A stretch of 64,000 nt of DNA from CALCKU01 sp964654665 (GTDB lineage Bacteria > Pseudomonadota > Alphaproteobacteria > Caulobacterales > Maricaulaceae), in contig CAZZKV010000015.1 of NCBI GenBank assembly GCA_964654665.1, positions 1 to 64,000 of the forward strand. Direction: 5' to 3'. Positions 1 to 8,726 of the stretch are shown one piece after another. Under the pieces are notes generated by a model. It was not told the origin of the DNA, did no database searches, and saw only the letters and a list, made by a program, of their open reading frames with translations. Every line of letters begins with the position of its first letter. Position 1 is the stretch's first letter. The translations under genes were made by a program, and so were the position numbers.

Positions 1-37
1 ATACTTATCTTGCGTTCTCATAAGTAATTTATAGTAC

Positions 38-73
38 ATTGACACCCAAATTGACACCCAAATTGACCCCCAA
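38..73. repeat. Three tandem copies of a 12-bp unit
   Basis: The unit attgacacccaa is repeated exactly at 38-49 and 50-61 and once with a single change (attgacccccaa) at 62-73. It lies at the window edge, outside any visible gene. No integrase or other mobility gene is visible next to it, so its role is unknown. It could be the end of an element or gene lying beyond base 1. Confidence 0.85.
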
Positions 74-155
74 AAAGTGCATTATTTCAATAATGGCAAA
101 AGCGGATTTGTAAAATATATATATTTCAATGACATAGAGAGATTATAAGTAAAAT

Positions 156-180
156 CATGGTGCGGGCGGCCCGCACCATG
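156..180 (-). terminator. Intrinsic terminator after the antiporter operon
   Basis: A perfect 11-bp inverted repeat (arms 156-166 and 170-180, loop cgg) lies just past the antiporter stop codon at 188. On the minus strand it is followed by a short T-rich stretch (attttact). It is GC-rich in an AT-rich context, as expected for a rho-independent terminator closing the 7123-to-188 operon. The plus-strand side is also T-rich, so it may work in both directions. Confidence 0.8.
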
Positions 181-187
181 TTTAATT

Positions 188-1399
188 TCAACTATTTGAA
201 GCTGATTTTTTCTCCCGCAAACCCAGCTTCTTACTAAAGGGCGCAGCGGTAATGCCGTGCAATATGATACTGAATAATACAGTTGTTGCTACAATGCCTT
301 GAATAAACTCTGCCTGCAAAACATTCAGATCTTCCAGAACCAGCAAAGTAAATAAGAGCGATGCCAATCCCCGCGGTCCGAACCACCCCATAAACGCTAT
401 TGAAGGCATATTAAGCCCTGACCCGATCATGGATATAGCAACAGGCAAAAGACGTACCACAGTCAAGCTAAGACAGGCATATAGAATAATAGGCCCATTT
501 ATGTGATGTAACGCTTCGGGCAAAATGAGCGCCCCAAACAAAAAGAACATCATATAGGCTAAAAATTGGCTCTCAGTCTCGGTAAATTCATGTAAGAATT
601 TGGAATAGCTGACATGTAAATTGCCATACACTAGGCCGGCAACAAATGCCGCAATAAATCCGTTACCGTGGAATGTTTCAGCTATGGCAAATGCCATGAC
701 AGCCAGAGCAATTGCCGCCACACCTTGGAATTTAGATGTCATCCAGCCCTTTTTAGCAGCCCACGCAATAAGGTGGCCTCCGCCCCACCCGATTATCATA
801 CCAGCAATCGGCCCGATAATCAGTTGCAGGCTCAGAAAAACAAGCCAGTTTTCTTCGCCTGTCTGGTGAGTCATATTTAAAAAACAAGCAAAGAACAAAA
901 CAGCAGGTAAAGCGATACCATCATTCAGGCCGCTCTCTACATTTAACCCTTGGCGAATTTTAAGCGGGACTGTTTTATCGGCTAATACAGAGGCCCCTAA
1001 TGCCGCATCAGTTGGCGCTAGAATGGCAGCAATAAGCGCCGCGTGATACCACCCGATATCCGGAAAAATGACCTTAGCAACGCCTGTTCCCATCACCATG
1101 ATAAGCGGCAAGGCAATGAGTAACAAACGCGCCGGAATCGCCTGCATTTTACGGAGCTTTCCTAACGAAATTTGCGATGCGTCAGCCGCCAAGACAATAA
1201 TAAGCGTTAACTCAGCCAAAACATGCAGGCCGCCTTCATTATAGGTCAGTCCAGCGCTATCCATTAAAACCGTTGATAAGGCGAGCCCAGCAAAGGTAAA
1301 AATGATAGGCGGCGTAAGGCTTGTACCCTGAATGCGCTTAGACATAAGAGCAAACCCAAAAAACACAGCTCCAAAAATCAGAAATAAATTTAAGGTCAT
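188..1399 (-). CDS. Cation:proton antiporter (CPA1/NhaP type)
   Basis: The 403-residue protein is almost wholly hydrophobic, with about 12 membrane segments and no cytoplasmic tail domain. The motif ESGLNDGIALP near residue 155 carries the Asn-Asp pair used for ion exchange in CPA1 antiporters. FGPRGLASLL near residue 340 is also typical of NhaP-like proteins. It probably exchanges Na+ or K+ for H+ across the inner membrane. Its ATG overlaps the stop of the upstream Tat-type gene (TAATG at 1399), and it is the last gene of the Rieske operon before the terminator at 156-180. This suggests it is co-produced with that redox system, perhaps for ion or pH homeostasis. The exact ion cannot be told from sequence. 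Confidence 0.88.
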   Translation of the reverse strand: MTLNLFLIFGAVFFGFALMSKRIQGTSLTPPIIFTFAGLALSTVLMDSAGLTYNEGGLHVLAELTLIIVLAADASQISLGKLRKMQAIPARLLLIALPLIMVMGTGVAKVIFPDIGWYHAALIAAILAPTDAALGASVLADKTVPLKIRQGLNVESGLNDGIALPAVLFFACFLNMTHQTGEENWLVFLSLQLIIGPIAGMIIGWGGGHLIAWAAKKGWMTSKFQGVAAIALAVMAFAIAETFHGNGFIAAFVAGLVYGNLHVSYSKFLHEFTETESQFLAYMMFFLFGALILPEALHHINGPIILYACLSLTVVRLLPVAISMIGSGLNMPSIAFMGWFGPRGLASLLFTLLVLEDLNVLQAEFIQGIVATTVLFSIILHGITAAPFSKKLGLREKKSASNS

Positions 1400-2151
1400 T
1401 AAACACGCCTCAAACTGTCAGCACGGTAAAGCACACGACTAAGATTACCTATCCGTTCATGGCGTCCTGTCAAAACAACGGGCATAGCGATGTAATCTAA
1501 AATATCGGCATTGACTGTCCCACCGCTCGCGCTCGCCAATAAATGCCCTGTTCCCCCGCAATTAATTTGCGCATCATTGTGGTACCCTTTCCGTAATCCC
1601 ATTGAAAAAAAGACCGGCAATCCACCCCGTACACATTGTACCGCGCAACCACGATGTGATCGCCCATATCCCGGGTTCATAATGCCCATAAAACATTGTG
1701 CATCTAAAATTTCGCCCATTAAACTCACTTCACCAAGATACTCTGTCTTCGGAATTGGCGGCAATATGTTGGGAATAGCCTTAATATCTCCCTTTGCAAC
1801 ACCCAGCATAAAACAATCATTGCGTATAATTTTCACGCCAGATAACTCAACGGTTTGCCCGTCAAATGGACGGATATAAGGGTCCGAACTCCGTTTGCCG
1901 ACACCGGCTAATACATGGCCTATCCCGTTAACCCATAAAACCGGGTAAGGGTGGAATCCGATACGCCCGCGCAAAGTGACCGGCGTCCCCGTTTCCCATC
2001 GCCCCCCGCCTGAGGATAATGCCCGCGTACCCAGGAACCCACCGACCCCGGCTAGCCCCAAAAGCCCGGCCGGAATAGCTTTGAGTAAAAAGCGTCTGTC
2101 TTTATCCGGAAGTGCACCATATCCAACATAAAAATCATCTTCATCATTCAT
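1399..2151 (-). CDS. Tat-type exported or membrane-anchored Cys-rich protein
   Basis: 250 residues. The N-terminus carries Arg-Arg at residues 19-20 (RRFLLK), followed by a hydrophobic Gly/Leu/Ala stretch at about 22-45, which fits a twin-arginine signal or anchor. The remainder has a conserved-looking segment with CFMG, then HRGCAVQC and VRGG, giving three Cys and a His that could bind a metal or haem. I recognise no catalytic family. The start ATG overlaps the stop of the membrane Rieske gene by 4 bases, so the two are translationally coupled. By inference it is a periplasmic partner of that electron-transfer protein. Orientation and cofactor are unproven. Confidence 0.7.
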   Translation of the reverse strand: MNDEDDFYVGYGALPDKDRRFLLKAIPAGLLGLAGVGGFLGTRALSSGGGRWETGTPVTLRGRIGFHPYPVLWVNGIGHVLAGVGKRSSDPYIRPFDGQTVELSGVKIIRNDCFMLGVAKGDIKAIPNILPPIPKTEYLGEVSLMGEILDAQCFMGIMNPGYGRSHRGCAVQCVRGGLPVFFSMGLRKGYHNDAQINCGGTGHLLASASGGTVNADILDYIAMPVVLTGRHERIGNLSRVLYRADSLRRV

Positions 2152-3191
2152 GATGAAATCTCCACGGCTTTACGGCCTGTGCCCAGCCTGTCAGGCTTTG
2201 CATTGACCCAAATATCGCCCTTAAGTAATTTTACTTCATGCGTTTGCACGCGGTCTTCAAATGGTGCAGGCGCCGCTCCTGTTTCGGGATCAAATTGAAA
2301 TCCATGCCATGGGCACGTGATCAAGCCGTCTTTCACGCACCCCTCGCCTAAAGGTCCATTTTGGTGAGAACAAACACTAACAATTGCTGAAATACCTTTA
2401 GCGTAGCGAAAAACCGCAATCCGTTCACCTTCTGGCGGCATAACGGTAATCGCCTTATTAAGCGGGATAATCATAGGGTCTCCGATCTTGATCCAGCCAT
2501 CGGTATTGGCCGCCGGATCGGTTGTTTTTAAATCTAACCCGCGCCCTTTAACATTCGCTGCTATATGCAATCCCGATATAATGAAGGCCCCAATTCCGAT
2601 CGCCCATATAAGTCCGCCGCTCTTATCAAATTGGGCTGTCCCGAGCGCAACATGACCAATGAGAGCCGCATAGGCAATATAAACCCCCATATGCAAAGCT
2701 TTCCAGACAGGAGGACGTAATCGCGCCAGCCAAAAATCATGACTTGTCGCCGCCATGATCAATAAAATGACTAACGCTATAAGACCTAGGCTTTCAAAAG
2801 GAAAATCAATCGCTACGCCGTAATTGCCATACCCCCCAATAGCGGAAGCCAAAGGATTAATGACACCAAACCCATGATACCACATCAAGGCAAAACCTGC
2901 ATGTGCAAAGCCGATAATCGCTGTAAATACGCCGAAATGCCGCCGATTATAAAGCAGGGGTTTAAACCGGTCTGACAGGCGCGCCATTGGACCAATAGCT
3001 AATATAAGATGCAACATAATAATTGCACAGGTTCCAAGTGCACGCATGGTAATTATCGCTGGGTCAGCGACCTTTGCAGCAAGGCCAAACCCAATGAAAC
3101 AGCCAAGATAAAGAATAGCGGCAATCAGAATAATAAGATCATAGCCGATTTTTTGCTTATTCCATTGGACTGGAACAAAATTATGGCTCAC
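2148..3191 (-). CDS. Membrane b-type/ferric-reductase-like protein with C-terminal Rieske domain
   Basis: With a GTG start at 3191 the protein has 347 residues. I chose this start because GTGA overlaps the stop of the small gene at 3188-3295 and a GGGGGA Shine-Dalgarno sits 7 bases upstream. An in-frame extension to 3260 is possible but overlaps that gene. About six membrane helices fill residues 10-210. Histidines near 61, 97, 167 and 180 are plausible haem b ligands, as in ferric-reductase/MsrQ-type proteins. The C-terminal domain has the Rieske ligands C274-x-H276 and C293-x2-H296, so a [2Fe-2S] cluster is expected. It probably passes electrons between the quinone pool or haem and a partner, possibly the neighbouring Rieske-fused enzymes. 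Confidence 0.82.
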   Translation of the reverse strand: MSHNFVPVQWNKQKIGYDLIILIAAILYLGCFIGFGLAAKVADPAIITMRALGTCAIIMLHLILAIGPMARLSDRFKPLLYNRRHFGVFTAIIGFAHAGFALMWYHGFGVINPLASAIGGYGNYGVAIDFPFESLGLIALVILLIMAATSHDFWLARLRPPVWKALHMGVYIAYAALIGHVALGTAQFDKSGGLIWAIGIGAFIISGLHIAANVKGRGLDLKTTDPAANTDGWIKIGDPMIIPLNKAITVMPPEGERIAVFRYAKGISAIVSVCSHQNGPLGEGCVKDGLITCPWHGFQFDPETGAAPAPFEDRVQTHEVKLLKGDIWVNAKPDRLGTGRKAVEISS

Positions 3192-3295
3192 AGCGCTGTC
3201 CCCCAAATCGAAAATGACACCCATAAAATAGCGGCGAAAACAACTGGCATTATAGACCACATGATAACATGGACCTTCCGATGGACGCGTTTCAT
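3188..3295 (-). CDS. 35-residue single-helix membrane microprotein
   Basis: A short reading frame starts with ATG at 3295 and stops with TGA at 3190-3188. The ATG overlaps the stop of the 63-residue gene (ATGA) and its stop overlaps the GTG start of the Rieske membrane gene (GTGA), so it fills the only gap in an otherwise fully coupled operon. The product has a basic N-terminus (MKRVHRK) followed by one hydrophobic helix rich in Trp, Ile, Val and Phe. This is typical of a small subunit or assembly factor of a membrane redox complex. No homologue is recalled. Support comes from the overlaps and the basic-then-hydrophobic layout, not from homology. Confidence 0.65.
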   Translation of the reverse strand: MKRVHRKVHVIMWSIMPVVFAAILWVSFSIWGTAL

Positions 3296-3483
3296 GATCT
3301 TCGGCCTATCAATAAAGGCCATATCAAAACCGCTCCGGGTAATAACATTAACCGTAAAACAGATGCATGACCCTCTATCGGCTCATCGCGGATACCAAGG
3401 GTTATAAAATAAAGACCAAATATAATACCGATAAGTAAATATCCGCCCAAACCCCATGATATATATTGCGCGATATATAACAT
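3292..3483 (-). CDS. 63-residue membrane protein with two predicted helices
   Basis: It starts at ATG 3483, overlapping the stop of the Rieske-glutamate-synthase gene (TAATG), with a strong GGGAGGG Shine-Dalgarno just upstream. Two hydrophobic stretches (about residues 3-28 and 42-59) flank a short charged loop with RDEPIEGH. No known family is recognised. It lies between a soluble Rieske-fused enzyme and a membrane Rieske protein, so a role as a small membrane subunit or docking protein is reasonable but inferred from context only. Confidence 0.72.
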   Translation of the reverse strand: MLYIAQYISWGLGGYLLIGIIFGLYFITLGIRDEPIEGHASVLRLMLLPGAVLIWPLLIGRRS

Positions 3484-5099
3484 TAGCGCCCTCCCACGCC
3501 GCCAAAACGAACTCCTGACAAGTCAGCCATATCACGTTTCCATGTCACTAAATCATCCACATTAAATTTGGAAAGGTCATCATGTCCGCATGCGCGGGCT
3601 AAAATTTTCATCAAAGAAATGGATGTATTAAAAAACCGCGTCAATTGCTCGGCTGATTTTTCAGCAATTAGCCGCGCGACCAAATGTTCTTTTTGCGTCG
3701 CAATTCCGACAGGGCAATTATTAGTATGACACGCCCGCATTCCCAAACACCCAATCGCTTGCAATGCCGCATTTGACACTGCTATCGCATCAGCGCCTAA
3801 AGCAAGAGCTTTAGAAAAATCTGCCGGTGTGCGTAGCCCTCCTGTAATCACAAGGCTCACATCACCGTTCCCTGTCTGGTCAAGATGACGCCGCGCCCGC
3901 GCCAAGGCTGGAATTGTTGGTACTGAAATATTATCACGGAAAATAATAGGGGCTGCGCCCGTTCCACCGCCGCGACCATCCAATATGATGTAATCGACGC
4001 CAACCTCAAGAGCTGCATCAATATCCTTTTCGATATGCTGAGCCGATAATTTATATCCAATCGGAATACCGCCCGTAAAGTCACGCACCTCATCTGCAAA
4101 GGCTTTAATTTGAGCCGGTGTTGTCCAATCCGGAAAACGGGACGGCGAAATTGCAGCTTCGCCCTCTGGAAGGTTCCGAACTTCAGCAATTTTCCCTTTG
4201 ACTTTTTCGCCCGGCAAATGTCCACCTGTTCCGGTTTTCGCCCCTTGTCCACCCTTGAAGTGAAATGCCTGTACGCGAGATAGTTTTTCCATCTCGAAAC
4301 CAAATCGGGCCGAGGCTAATTCATAAAAATACCGACTATTGGCCGCCTGTTCTTCTGGCAGCATACCCCCTTCGCCAGAACAAATACCGGTCCCCGCTGT
4401 CTCAGCCCCCATAGCCAGAGCCACTTTTGCAGAGGCCGACAAAGCTCCAAAACTCATATCCGATACAAATAATGGAATATCTAACTCAAGCGGTTTTTTG
4501 GCCCGAGGACCAATAATTGTTTTTGTTCCAACGGGATCATCATCCAGCAAAGGTACTTTATGGAGCTGTGCCGTTATAAATTGAATATCATCCCAAAGCG
4601 GTAGCTCGCCCAAGGGTACGCCCATCGCATCACTAACTCCGTGATGGCCCGTTTTGGACAGGCCATGCTTGGCATATGATTGAATCAAGCCGGTATGAAT
4701 TTCTGGAGATTGTCCGTGGGATGGATCTGCATATTGCCCTAAATATTCATCCCTATTATAGGGCTGTGGATTATCAACTTGCCACGCTGCAACTTCGTCT
4801 TCATCAACAAATACACTGCCCTCTTCAACCCACGCCGTAAATTTATTCAAGGCTTCGGCATTATCATATTCACTTACGCCTGTATCAATACGAAAGTCCC
4901 ATTTATGAACACCGCAAATTAAATTATTCCCGGACACATAACCATCTTCAAGCAAAGCCCCTCGATGTAAACAGCGTCCATAAAGAACCGAAACATTGTC
5001 TCCAAAACGCACAATAACCAAATCAACATCGGCGACTAAAGCTCCCGCAGGTTTTCGGTCTTCAAGTTCACTCCACTGAGCAATTGCAATCGGTTTCAT
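3483..5099 (-). CDS. Rieske domain fused to an FMN-binding glutamate-synthase-type domain
   Basis: 538 residues. Residues 1-105 form a Rieske domain with C43-x-H45 and C62-x2-H65. Residues about 140-538 match the FMN/3Fe-4S catalytic domain of glutamate synthase. They include the Gly-rich GGQGAKTGTGGHLPG, DGRGGGTGAAP and the C-x5-C-x4-C cluster motif CLGMRACHTNNCPVG. There is no amidotransferase domain, so glutamine hydrolysis is not expected. Stand-alone domains of this sort are FMN oxidoreductases of mostly unknown substrate. The Rieske part probably feeds or drains electrons to the FMN. It sits between the TPP-enzyme fusion upstream and two membrane microproteins downstream. The domain calls are firm, the reaction is unknown. 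Confidence 0.88.
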   Translation of the reverse strand: MKPIAIAQWSELEDRKPAGALVADVDLVIVRFGDNVSVLYGRCLHRGALLEDGYVSGNNLICGVHKWDFRIDTGVSEYDNAEALNKFTAWVEEGSVFVDEDEVAAWQVDNPQPYNRDEYLGQYADPSHGQSPEIHTGLIQSYAKHGLSKTGHHGVSDAMGVPLGELPLWDDIQFITAQLHKVPLLDDDPVGTKTIIGPRAKKPLELDIPLFVSDMSFGALSASAKVALAMGAETAGTGICSGEGGMLPEEQAANSRYFYELASARFGFEMEKLSRVQAFHFKGGQGAKTGTGGHLPGEKVKGKIAEVRNLPEGEAAISPSRFPDWTTPAQIKAFADEVRDFTGGIPIGYKLSAQHIEKDIDAALEVGVDYIILDGRGGGTGAAPIIFRDNISVPTIPALARARRHLDQTGNGDVSLVITGGLRTPADFSKALALGADAIAVSNAALQAIGCLGMRACHTNNCPVGIATQKEHLVARLIAEKSAEQLTRFFNTSISLMKILARACGHDDLSKFNVDDLVTWKRDMADLSGVRFGGVGGR

Positions 5100-5149
5100 A
5101 ATATATCTTTTCTATAATCAAAGAGGGTTAGAGTGCGGATAGTTTTAAA

Positions 5150-7123
5150 TTATATCAAATCGGGGTCAGAAATAATTTCAACTAAAGAAGGTCCGTTATA
5201 GATTAATGCTTCGCGAATAGCCTTATCTAAATCTTCCGCTTTTGTTACGCGTCTACCCAGCCCTCCGCAAGCTCTGGCAAAGCCGGCAAAACTCAGATTA
5301 TGCAAGTCGGTTTGCCATACATGCCAATCTCCGGCCCGTTGTTCCTTTGAAATTTTTCCAAGCTGCGAGTTATTCAGCAAGATATGCGTAATATTCATAC
5401 CATATTTGACGGCCGTGGTAAATTCCATCGCATATTGCCCAAAACCGCCATCGCCGCTGATTGAAACAACTTTACGTCCCGCAAAAGATTCTTGGTCTTG
5501 TGTTGCAGCCCATGCCCCCATAGCGGCAGGGAATGAAAAACCGATAGACCCCAAATATCCTGACATCATAACGCTTTGTCCTTTACATTCAAAATATCGC
5601 CCAAAGGAATAGGTATTATTACCAACATCGACAGCAATAGCTGCATCATCCGGCATTACCTGTGAGAGCACATCAAAAATAACAGCCGAATTCAGACCTT
5701 TCTCACTTTGATCTTGACGTCGGCTTTCTTTTTCAGCACGCCAGATCGCCCAACGATCCGCCACTTCACCTCTTTGATTTATCATATTGCCTTTATTCAG
5801 CTTTGTTGAAAACGCGCGGACAGTCACACCGATTTCACCTAAAACCGGGACATCAATTTCATGAAACCGGCCAAGCTGTACCGGATCGAAATCAACTTGA
5901 ATAATAGGTTTCGACTTCTCTATTCCGGTATGATTGGAAAATGATGCACCTAAAGCCAAAATCACATCACATTCGTTCATAAACCAACTCGCGATCGGTG
6001 TACCGGAACGCCCTAATACGCCTGCAGCCAAAGGATGTGTGTCAGCTATTTGCCCTTTCGCCTTAAACGTCGTTGCAATCGGGGCATCAATAGTTTCTGC
6101 AAATTCAATAATACTACCCATGGCCGTTTTCGCGCCATATCCTACAATAATCAAAGGCCGCTGCGCCGTTTCCAAAAGTTTCACAGCCGCGTTAAAGCTT
6201 GTTTGGGATGGCTTGATATTCATATCAGCTAGTCGTCCCTTTGGTGAACCTGGTTTCGCATTATCTGCAGCAGGCATTGTTTGGACGTTATCCGGGAAAA
6301 TCAGATGGGCGACATCCCGATTATCTAAAGCAGCTTTACAGGCCAAATTTGTTAATTCGGCATGATTGGATGAAGCCAAGACGTTTTGGCTAAATTGCGC
6401 CACCGGAGCAAAGGCCGCCTTAAGATCAATATCCTGAAACGCGCCCGGTCCAAACACTTGAACTTGAACTTGCCCCGTTAATGCCAGAACCGGTGCCCGA
6501 TCCACTTTTGCATCCCACAAACCCGTCATAAGATTTGTCGCCCCCGGACCAGCAATAGCAAGACACGCGGCGGGTTTTCCTGTCAATTTAGCATATCCTG
6601 AACAGGCAAATGAGGCTGCCCCTTCATGACGAATTCCATAATACCGCATCGCCCCCTTTGTTGTTTGCCGGCGAATGGCATCTGAGAGTCCTAGATTAGA
6701 GTGACCAACCATACCGAAAACGCTCGTAACGCCCCAATTAACCATTGTTTCAGCCATCACATCTGTAACCGTAGAAGTGTGATCTTCTTCAGCTTCAAGA
6801 CCAACATATATGCCGTCATCACGGATCTCTACCGGATAAATATCCTGCCCTGAATCTTCGTGCCCGCCAGGTGGTTTCCCCGTCAGAGGGTCAAAATCCC
6901 ATCCATGCCACGGACACCGTATCCAGCATTTGTCATCAACGCCTTTTTCAATGGAACCTTCTCCCAAAGGTCCCCCTTGATGCGGGCATTTATTGTCCAT
7001 GGCTGCATATTGTCCATCAAAATGCGATAGAGCAATTGTTCGAACCCCCGCCTTAGCCGATTTAACACGGCCCTCCGGCAATTCATCTAGTTCTGCCACT
7101 TTATACCAAATTCGTTGTGTCAT
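5150..7123 (-). CDS. Rieske domain fused to a thiamine-diphosphate enzyme
   Basis: 657 residues. The N-terminal Rieske domain (about 1-105) has C46-x-H48 and C70-x2-H73. A complete acetolactate-synthase-like ThDP enzyme follows. The cofactor-activating Glu is in RHEGAASF, the central domain lies at about 300-450, and the Mg/ThDP motif starts GDGGFGQ near residue 555 and ends at a downstream Asn-Asn. The family includes decarboxylases, carboligases and sulfoacetaldehyde acetyltransferase. The Rieske fusion suggests a redox step coupled to a ThDP-bound intermediate, which is inference. It is the first gene of the minus-strand operon, with 50 bases to the next gene, and has divergent TmpAB genes upstream. 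The substrate is unknown. Confidence 0.87.
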   Translation of the reverse strand: MTQRIWYKVAELDELPEGRVKSAKAGVRTIALSHFDGQYAAMDNKCPHQGGPLGEGSIEKGVDDKCWIRCPWHGWDFDPLTGKPPGGHEDSGQDIYPVEIRDDGIYVGLEAEEDHTSTVTDVMAETMVNWGVTSVFGMVGHSNLGLSDAIRRQTTKGAMRYYGIRHEGAASFACSGYAKLTGKPAACLAIAGPGATNLMTGLWDAKVDRAPVLALTGQVQVQVFGPGAFQDIDLKAAFAPVAQFSQNVLASSNHAELTNLACKAALDNRDVAHLIFPDNVQTMPAADNAKPGSPKGRLADMNIKPSQTSFNAAVKLLETAQRPLIIVGYGAKTAMGSIIEFAETIDAPIATTFKAKGQIADTHPLAAGVLGRSGTPIASWFMNECDVILALGASFSNHTGIEKSKPIIQVDFDPVQLGRFHEIDVPVLGEIGVTVRAFSTKLNKGNMINQRGEVADRWAIWRAEKESRRQDQSEKGLNSAVIFDVLSQVMPDDAAIAVDVGNNTYSFGRYFECKGQSVMMSGYLGSIGFSFPAAMGAWAATQDQESFAGRKVVSISGDGGFGQYAMEFTTAVKYGMNITHILLNNSQLGKISKEQRAGDWHVWQTDLHNLSFAGFARACGGLGRRVTKAEDLDKAIREALIYNGPSLVEIISDPDLI

Positions 7124-7589
7124 ATGAGTCTCTAATTATACCTTTTAACAAGTGATCCAGCCTATCAATCACCTTAGCCTAGCAGAATGATTTTAAGTTA
7201 TTATTTTATTGGATAACAGAGCGGGACCTAGCCCCTCATATCCAAAACACACCTCATATTTAGAGATTTGAAGACAGGATAAAATCAGCATTGTTAACGT
7301 TGTCAACTCTTGTGATCATGAGTATTTTTCAATGAATATTTCACCTTGTTATATTTTTTAAAACACTATGCAATTTCAGCATAGCCGAAATTCAGATACA
7401 AATAACCTATAGTAATCAACATACACACCTAGTCACAATTTCGTTATTCTTTTGCCCAAATTCAGAGATATCGTTCATATAGATAGAAGCAATTATTACA
7501 AAAAATTGACTTATATTATTAGTGCTACACACAGTATAGAATTGGCCAACACATTATTTATTATTTATTCTCGATCACAGGAACTGCGC
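7124..7589. promoter_or_regulatory. Divergent intergenic region between the Rieske operon and tmpAB
   Basis: About 466 AT-rich bases separate the two divergent operons and must hold both promoters. The tmpA frame stays open back to 7452, but that extension has low-complexity composition, no family similarity and no good Shine-Dalgarno, so I treat it as non-coding. I could not define a convincing operator. No dedicated regulator gene is adjacent. Confidence 0.6.
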
Positions 7590-8726
7590 ATGACTATTCT
7601 TGCAACGATTGATGAACCAACGGGCGGGTTAATATTAAAAAATGAAACACGATCTATAGCCTTACATCCATTATGGGTACGCGAGCGCATTAGCGGCCCT
7701 GCTGTATTTGATCCTGTAAGCCATCAACGCCTATATGAACATGCACACTTACCCCCTGAACTTCGCATCACAAAAATTATAGCACACAAAACTGAAACTT
7801 TAGATGTAAGGTTTAGCGATGGTAAGAAACATCAACTTTTTCTACCGGATATCTATCAAGAACTAGGATGGTCAACAGACCCTGAAACTCTACCTCGCCC
7901 CGTCGCATGGAATGCATCTCTAAAAATATTACCCGAAGCAGATTGGAATACACTCGACGATCCTCTGGCTATGAAGACTTTCTTGAGGAATTATTTCATT
8001 CACGGATTTTGCATCCTACAAAATACACCGACACATCGCGATAGTCTTAAAACCCTTTCCAAACGATTTGGCTATTTACGAGAAACAAATTTCGGTGAAA
8101 TTTTTAATGTTGAAACAAAACCGGACCCCACAGACCTTGCTTATACCAATGTCGCGTTAATGTCACATACCGATAATCCTTACCGTAGTCCCGTACCGGG
8201 CATTCAATATTTACATTGCTTGCAAAATGAAGTCTCTGGCGGACTCTCAACTCTCGTTGACGGCATGGCGATCGCCAATGGTTTGCGCCGCGAAAATACC
8301 GAGCAAGCCGACATATTGGAACACATCCAAGTCCGGTTTCGATATGAAGGACCGTCCGCTATATTAGAAAATCACGGGCCAATCATTGAACGCGATCATC
8401 AAGGGGATGTTCGTCATATACGATTATCATCTCGCGTAGATTATGTTCCAGCTCTTAAACCGGAGATATTATCATTGTTTTACGCTGGACGACGCCGGCT
8501 TCATGAAATGAGTAATAATAAAGAATACCAGATCCGTTTCCCATTTCGTCCAGGCACATTATTGATGATGGATAATTATCGGTTACTCCATGGACGCACG
8601 GCGTTTAACGGCCAACAAGGTTACAGACATTTACAAGGTTGCTATATTGACCACGATGGGCCAGCCAGTCTTTATCGCATGTTAATGCGTGACGGAATAA
8701 CGACATCTGTAAAACGAGAAGAATAA
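7590..8726 (+). CDS. tmpA: 2OG-Fe(II) oxygenase, TmpA-like (gamma-butyrobetaine hydroxylase family)
   Basis: With the ATG at 7590 (Shine-Dalgarno acagga) the protein has 378 residues, the usual length of the gamma-butyrobetaine hydroxylase family. It has the N-terminal DUF971-like domain and the TauD/TfdA catalytic domain. The iron ligands are H193-x-D195 and H334, with an Arg near 347 for 2-oxoglutarate. The first cysteine is residue 141, so the zinc-binding Cys cluster of classical butyrobetaine hydroxylases is absent. It overlaps by one base (TAATG) an HD-oxygenase gene. That pairing is the mark of TmpA/TmpB, where TmpA hydroxylates 2-(trimethylammonio)ethylphosphonate at C1. A true butyrobetaine hydroxylase is the main alternative but would not explain the partner. 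Confidence 0.8.
   Translation: MTILATIDEPTGGLILKNETRSIALHPLWVRERISGPAVFDPVSHQRLYEHAHLPPELRITKIIAHKTETLDVRFSDGKKHQLFLPDIYQELGWSTDPETLPRPVAWNASLKILPEADWNTLDDPLAMKTFLRNYFIHGFCILQNTPTHRDSLKTLSKRFGYLRETNFGEIFNVETKPDPTDLAYTNVALMSHTDNPYRSPVPGIQYLHCLQNEVSGGLSTLVDGMAIANGLRRENTEQADILEHIQVRFRYEGPSAILENHGPIIERDHQGDVRHIRLSSRVDYVPALKPEILSLFYAGRRRLHEMSNNKEYQIRFPFRPGTLLMMDNYRLLHGRTAFNGQQGYRHLQGCYIDHDGPASLYRMLMRDGITTSVKREE

Noticed and set aside
3192..3260. Longer start for the membrane Rieske protein
   Set aside because: The extension lies over the coupled 35-residue gene, and GTG 3191 has both a Shine-Dalgarno and a 4-base overlap.
3857..4303. Overlapping open frame inside the Rieske-glutamate-synthase gene
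   Set aside because: It lies in another frame of a firmly assigned gene and has the composition of a shadow frame.
7452..7589. In-frame upstream extension of tmpA
   Set aside because: It adds 46 low-complexity residues with no family similarity, while ATG 7590 has a Shine-Dalgarno and gives the family length.
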